Shown in pieces: positions 60,251 to 64,000 of a stretch of 64,000 nt of DNA. Origin of the DNA: Pseudomonadales bacterium (GTDB taxonomy: Bacteria; Pseudomonadota; Gammaproteobacteria; Pseudomonadales; Azotimanducaceae); the NCBI GenBank assembly GCA_028285415.1, contig JANQPF010000029.1, positions 1 to 64,000 on the forward strand, in the 5' to 3' direction. Position 1 is the stretch's first letter. The number at the start of each line of letters is the position of its first letter. The notes beneath the pieces are model-generated. The model was not told the origin of the DNA. It saw nothing but the letters and a program-made list of their open reading frames with translations, and made no database searches. Position numbers and translations under genes: made by a program.

Positions 60251-61654
60251 CTAGAGAGCCGGGTAGCTGAGGCCGCCCGTCGCGCTTTCAAAAGCCGCTC
60301 CGGCGCGCAGCAGCAGGCCTTCGCCCAGATGCGGACCAATCAGCTGCACCGAACGCGGCAGACCTGCAGCGTTCAGGTCGAGCGGCAAGGTCAGCGTAGG
60401 GTGACCCGAATAATCGAACGGTGCGGTGAACGTGATGAACGCGGCGCGCGCTTCGTCGTCGGCAACCGCGGTGTCCATGTCGGTAACCGTTGGTGATGCA
60501 ATCGGCATGCAAGGTGCCAGCAGCAGATCCACGTCGGCAAAAATCTGATCGAGCGCGGTACGGAAGCGTTCGCGAACAGATTCGAGCTCCGCATACTTAT
60601 CCGCACCGACCGAGCTGCCAAGCTCAATGAGACCGGCCAGCACCGGGCCGTACATGTGCTTGAGACGGGGATAGTAATCAGCGTGTGCACGGGCACATTC
60701 GACACCGGTAGTCAGTCCCCACTCGTCCACCAGCTGCCGGTAGTCGCCGGGTATGGCCACGTCGCAAACCTCTGCGCCAAGGCCGGTCAATAGCTCTGCA
60801 GCTCGACGCACACCGTCAACAATCTCAGGGTCAACACCGTCCGTCACGTAGCGCCAGTCGATGCCTACCTTCAGATCCGCGATCCCCTCGTCGAGGGCGC
60901 CGCTGTAGTTCGGCACAGGGGCATCGAGGCTCGAGGCGTCATGCACATCATGCCCAGCAATCACGGTCAGCAGGCGCGCCGCATCCTCCACCGTCCGGGT
61001 CATGGGGCCTATGTGGTCGAGACTGCCTGCCAACTCAAAAGCACCATGACGGCTGACCCGCCCATAGGTTGGTTTCAATCCGACGAGGCCACAGCTGGCA
61101 CAGGGAAAACGGATGCTGCCACCGGTATCGGTACCAAGCGCGCCGTAAGCCAGTCCCGCGGCCACCGCAACGCCGGATCCAGAGGACGACACGCCGGGCC
61201 AGTAATCCGGATTCCAGGGGTTTTTGGGTGGGTCAATTTCCGGGTGATGAGCACCGAACGCACCCTCCGTCAGCTGCGTCTTCCCAATGATCACCGCACC
61301 CGCGCCTTTCAGGCGACTGACCACAGTGGCGTCGAAGTCGGGCTTGAAGTCCGCCATCACCAGCGTGCCGCTGGCGGTTGCCTCCGCCTTCGTGAACAGG
61401 AGGTCTTTGATGGCAATGGGTACCCCGTGCAGCGCGCCAAGGGGTTCGCCACTGTCCCTGGCTTGATCCAGCTCAGCCGCGCGGGTGACAGCCGCGTCGC
61501 CATCCTTCCTGGCAAACGCCTTCAGTTTCGGTTCGAGCGCGTCGATACGCTCGAGCGTCTCCCGAGCCAGGGTCTCGGCCGAAAGCGCGCCGCTTTTCAG
61601 CTGCCGGCACGTATCGGCCAGCGACCGGTAGTGACGTGGATTGTCTTCAGGCAT
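60251..61654 (-). CDS. Amidase signature family enzyme (second copy)
   Basis: A 467-aa amidase. Lys is in VPIAIKDLLFTK near residue 82, the Ser loop is PGVSSSGSGVAVAAG near 153-167, and the cis-Ser segment is GTDTGGSIRFPCASCGLVGLKPTYG near 174-198. It hydrolyses an amide of unknown structure. Its ATG at 61654 overlaps the stop of the FAD-linked oxidase (ATGCCTGA), so both are translated together. It shares less than the core motifs with the amidase at 40429. Confidence 0.9.
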   Translation of the reverse strand: MPEDNPRHYRSLADTCRQLKSGALSAETLARETLERIDALEPKLKAFARKDGDAAVTRAAELDQARDSGEPLGALHGVPIAIKDLLFTKAEATASGTLVMADFKPDFDATVVSRLKGAGAVIIGKTQLTEGAFGAHHPEIDPPKNPWNPDYWPGVSSSGSGVAVAAGLAYGALGTDTGGSIRFPCASCGLVGLKPTYGRVSRHGAFELAGSLDHIGPMTRTVEDAARLLTVIAGHDVHDASSLDAPVPNYSGALDEGIADLKVGIDWRYVTDGVDPEIVDGVRRAAELLTGLGAEVCDVAIPGDYRQLVDEWGLTTGVECARAHADYYPRLKHMYGPVLAGLIELGSSVGADKYAELESVRERFRTALDQIFADVDLLLAPCMPIASPTVTDMDTAVADDEARAAFITFTAPFDYSGHPTLTLPLDLNAAGLPRSVQLIGPHLGEGLLLRAGAAFESATGGLSYPAL

Positions 61655-63047
61655 CAAAGATCTTTCCCGGATTGAGAATGCCCTTCGGATCGAGCGACCC
61701 TTTCAACGTCCGCATGAGCTCAATCTCTGCTGGCGATCGCGAAATGGACAGATACGGTTTTTTCTCGAGACCCACACCGTGCTCAGCGGAAACCGACCCA
61801 CCAATAGCGGCAAGCGGTTCGTAAACGCACTTCTCGACGGCACGACGCGCCTCGGCAGACCCGTCTCCTACGCTGACGACAAAGTGCAGGTTGCCGTCGC
61901 CCATGTGGCCAAGGGTGAAGTTGCGTACCTCGGTAAATTCTCTCTCGAGGCCTGCGTTGACCTCGGCAACGTAGTCTTCCATGAACGGGATCCGCAGTGA
62001 CACGTCGAAGACGAACACCGGAGCGTAGCGGAAGCCCTGCTCGACATCGTCCCGCAGCGCCCAGATCTGCTGGCGCTGTGCTTCGGAATGGGCGAATACG
62101 GCATCCGCAATGAGCTCCTGCTCCAGGGCTTCGGTCAGGACAGCCTCTACCAGCGTATCGTCCGCGCCCATTGCCTCAACGAGCACGTAGTACGGGTAGT
62201 CAGACGGCAGCGGGGCCGTATTTGTCGCCGGCGGGGTCGTGACAAGCTCATAAAAGTTATGCCACATGAGCTCAAACGCCGACAGACAGCCTCGCAGCCC
62301 GCCGTCGACGTGCTTGAGAAAACGCAGGAGCTTGTCGAAGCTTTCCACGGCCACAAGCATTGTCGGCTGTGAGCTGACCGCCTCGCGACAGCGCAGCACT
62401 GCCCGGGTTACGACGCCAAGCGTACCCTCACTGCCGATGAAAATGTGCTTGAGATCATAGCCGGCGTTGTTTTTTATCATCTGATTCATCGCGCTGATGA
62501 CGGTGCCATCAGCAAGCACCGCTTCGACGCCGAGCACCATGTCGCGCGTCATGCCATAGCGGATGACGCGGTTACCGCCAGCGTTGGTCGATATGTTTCC
62601 ACCAACCGTACACGAGCCTCGACCACCAAGATCCAATGGAAACATCAGCCCATGCTCCGCCACCGTCTCTTGCAACGTCTGCAGGACAACCCCGCTCTGC
62701 ACGACTACCGTGCGCTCCATGGGATTGATGGCTTCGATGGCGTTCATCCGTTCCGTGGAGAGCACAACGTCATGCGCCTGCGTGATGCCACCTTCCACGA
62801 GACCGGTGAGGCCGCCGTGCGTCACGACGCTCTGTCCGTGCTCGTGACAGATCCTGAGTGCGGTTGAAACCTCTTCGGTAGTACGCGGGCGCAGCAGCAC
62901 CCGTGCGGCAATGTTGTCGCTACGCCAGATACCGGCACCGCGAGAGGTGACATCCTGATCCAGGAGCAGAACGTCATCGCCAAGGGCGTCGCGCAACGCC
63001 TGGACAACGGGCCGTTCTTCCGTTGCGTTCGCTACGGCTTCAGACAT
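61647..63047 (-). CDS. FAD-linked oxidase (GlcD/D-2-hydroxyacid dehydrogenase-like)
   Basis: A 466-aa VAO-type flavoprotein. The FAD-binding region includes VLLRPRTTEEVSTALRICHEHGQSVVTHGGLTGLVEGG near 51-88, GRGSCTVGGNISTNAGGNRVIRYG near 141-164, and the C-terminal EHGVGLEKKPYL near 429-440 that suits 2-hydroxyacid dehydrogenases. It should oxidise a D-2-hydroxyacid such as D-2-hydroxyglutarate, D-lactate or glycolate. It heads a two-gene unit with the amidase. Confidence 0.92.
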   Translation of the reverse strand: MSEAVANATEERPVVQALRDALGDDVLLLDQDVTSRGAGIWRSDNIAARVLLRPRTTEEVSTALRICHEHGQSVVTHGGLTGLVEGGITQAHDVVLSTERMNAIEAINPMERTVVVQSGVVLQTLQETVAEHGLMFPLDLGGRGSCTVGGNISTNAGGNRVIRYGMTRDMVLGVEAVLADGTVISAMNQMIKNNAGYDLKHIFIGSEGTLGVVTRAVLRCREAVSSQPTMLVAVESFDKLLRFLKHVDGGLRGCLSAFELMWHNFYELVTTPPATNTAPLPSDYPYYVLVEAMGADDTLVEAVLTEALEQELIADAVFAHSEAQRQQIWALRDDVEQGFRYAPVFVFDVSLRIPFMEDYVAEVNAGLEREFTEVRNFTLGHMGDGNLHFVVSVGDGSAEARRAVEKCVYEPLAAIGGSVSAEHGVGLEKKPYLSISRSPAEIELMRTLKGSLDPKGILNPGKIFDA

Positions 63048-63102
63048 CTCCCCTTCCTCCTTTGCTAGAGCCGACCGATTTAGCGACTTTTTCGACGTCG
63101 CT

Positions 63103-63891
63103 TCAAGTACCGGCTGCGGCCGTCACCAGAAACTGAGGCAGGCAGAACAGAAACCGACCGGCGTCGAGCGTTGCCTCGACTTCAGCGAGCAACGCGTCGA
63201 CCTCGCTGTCAGACAGCGTTTGAAAACGATTGATGTAGCCAGCCATGTTGCGCAGCACGTGCAGTCCACGGCCGCTGGTGTCGACGAAGGGTGAAAGGCG
63301 CACTTCAGGCGTGGCGTAGCCGGCATCAACGAGCAATCCGCTGATCCGCCGCCCGATGTATGGCTCGTTGAACGCGGGGGCAGCCGCCTCGAAAAACCGC
63401 GTGACGGTGTCCTTGTCCCAGGGCTGGACAATCACAAAGCCCCAGTCGCTGTCGATGACGTGGATCAGACCATCCGGTTTCAGCACCCGCCTGATCTCGC
63501 CAAGCGTGGCCTCGAGATCCGGCACGTACTCCAGCACGTTTTTACAGATCACTCGGTCGAACGTGCCATCCTCAAAGGGCAGGCGGTGATCCTCGAGGTG
63601 GTGAAACGAGAGCGAAGGATGATCAGCATGGCGCGCGTTGGCGTCAGCGACAAACCGCGCGTTGATGTCCGCGCCTGCCACTCGTCCCTGCGGCCCGACC
63701 AGCCCGGCAAGCCCTCCCGCAAAGAAACCCGGGCCTGATCCAAAATCCAGAACGCTCAGTCCTGGAGACAGCGCGGCTGGCGCCAGCAGCGCCTTGTGGC
63801 CTTCCTGCCAGACAAACATCTCCTCATAGCGTGCGATGCGCTCGTCTTCGATTTCGCGCCAGTGATCCGTGTAGAAACTGCTGATGTCCAT
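63103..63891 (-). CDS. Class I SAM-dependent methyltransferase
   Basis: A 262-aa methyltransferase. Motif I is VLDFGSGPGFFAGGLAG near residues 47-63, motif II/acidic loop is VAGADINARFVADAN near 71-85, and VICKNVLEYVPDLEATLGEIRRVLKPDG near 118-145 is the typical post-motif. The acceptor is unknown. It stands alone between the FAD oxidase and the partial gene at the window end. Confidence 0.9.
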   Translation of the reverse strand: MDISSFYTDHWREIEDERIARYEEMFVWQEGHKALLAPAALSPGLSVLDFGSGPGFFAGGLAGLVGPQGRVAGADINARFVADANARHADHPSLSFHHLEDHRLPFEDGTFDRVICKNVLEYVPDLEATLGEIRRVLKPDGLIHVIDSDWGFVIVQPWDKDTVTRFFEAAAPAFNEPYIGRRISGLLVDAGYATPEVRLSPFVDTSGRGLHVLRNMAGYINRFQTLSDSEVDALLAEVEATLDAGRFLFCLPQFLVTAAAGT

Positions 63892-63930
63892 GGTGTCCCC
63901 TCCATCCCGGAGACATCACTTTAGCGCAAT

Positions 63931-64000
63931 TCAGGCGTCGAGTTGCGCCACACACCGCTCCAGATAGGCGCGATGGGCGACGCTCGGCGCAAGCTCGATG
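63931..64000 (-). CDS. C-terminal fragment of an unidentified protein
   Basis: On the minus strand an open frame runs off the window edge and ends in TGA at 63931-63933. It encodes a 22-residue tail IELAPSVAHRAYLERC... ending VAQLDA. The codon usage fits a real gene, and the frame is the one that would be expected for a gene transcribed toward the methyltransferase. Too short to name. Confidence 0.4.
   Translation of the reverse strand, partial: IELAPSVAHRAYLERCVAQLDA

Overview
The window is a dense, high-GC stretch of bacterial chromosome with about 64 protein-coding genes. There are no rRNA, tRNA, IS or CRISPR signals that I could see. Gene content points to a free-living Gram-negative proteobacterium, most likely a gammaproteobacterium. 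The evidence is a TonB receptor under ECF sigma/FecR control, an MltF-like lytic transglycosylase, a MuiA-type protein, a DUF6316-like protein, a Spy/CpxP-like protein beside an OmpR-type two-component system, and many acyl-CoA enzymes. Two traits are unusual for that group: a full coenzyme F420 biosynthesis cluster and a mevalonate-pathway operon.

Layout. 1-4851: end of an enoyl-CoA hydratase, an SDR, a PhyH dioxygenase, a small secreted protein resembling a lone subtilisin-type prodomain, and a WYL-regulator locus with two near-identical operators. 4892-13574: F420 region, with two F420-type LLM oxidoreductases on the minus strand facing npdG-cofE-cofD-cofC-fbiC-GNAT on the plus strand. 13612-17610: an alpha/alpha-toroid (terpenoid-cyclase-like) protein, a double-domain type III CoA transferase and a TRIC-type channel. 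17609-20525: MFS transporter, a tiny minus-strand transcription unit (51 codons, own promoter and terminator), and a divergent HxlR regulator/AhpD-like pair with twin palindromes. 20491-26406: pyrophosphatase, DUF899, sugar-isomerase/Gfo-Idh pair, aminotransferase, SRPBCC and a P-loop kinase. 26403-33940: ECF sigma, FecR and TonB receptor, with a divergent acidic secreted protein and HEAT-repeat lipoprotein, then an MltF-like protein with two solute-binding domains. 33921-40353: zinc-ribbon protein, FMN/F420 split-barrel protein, desaturase, acyl-CoA dehydrogenase, MBL hydrolase, and a phosphotransferase. 40429-46005: amidase, mvaD, phosphomevalonate kinase, and a fused HMG-CoA reductase-mevalonate kinase. 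46030-54049: GST, repeat-containing acidic protein, ADH, alpha/beta hydrolase, PPK2, serine hydrolase, and a DUF35/Cys-less thiolase pair beside a MaoC hydratase. 54055-64000: two-component system with a CpxP-like partner, ICMT-like methyltransferase, MuiA protein, PPOX protein, amidase, FAD-linked oxidase, and a methyltransferase.

How it fits together. The F420 genes supply a low-potential hydride carrier (FO synthase, CofC/CofD side chain, CofE glutamylation, NpdG for reduction from NADPH). The adjacent LLM enzymes, and perhaps the split-barrel protein at 34319-34816, are its probable users. The mevalonate operon covers HMG-CoA to isopentenyl diphosphate in three polypeptides; HMG-CoA synthase and IPP isomerase are not in the window. 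Several gene sets (PhyH, SDR, CoA transferase, acyl-CoA dehydrogenase, thiolase/DUF35, MaoC) suggest catabolism of lipids, steroids or branched acids. Every function here is read from sequence motifs and memory of protein families; no search was run.
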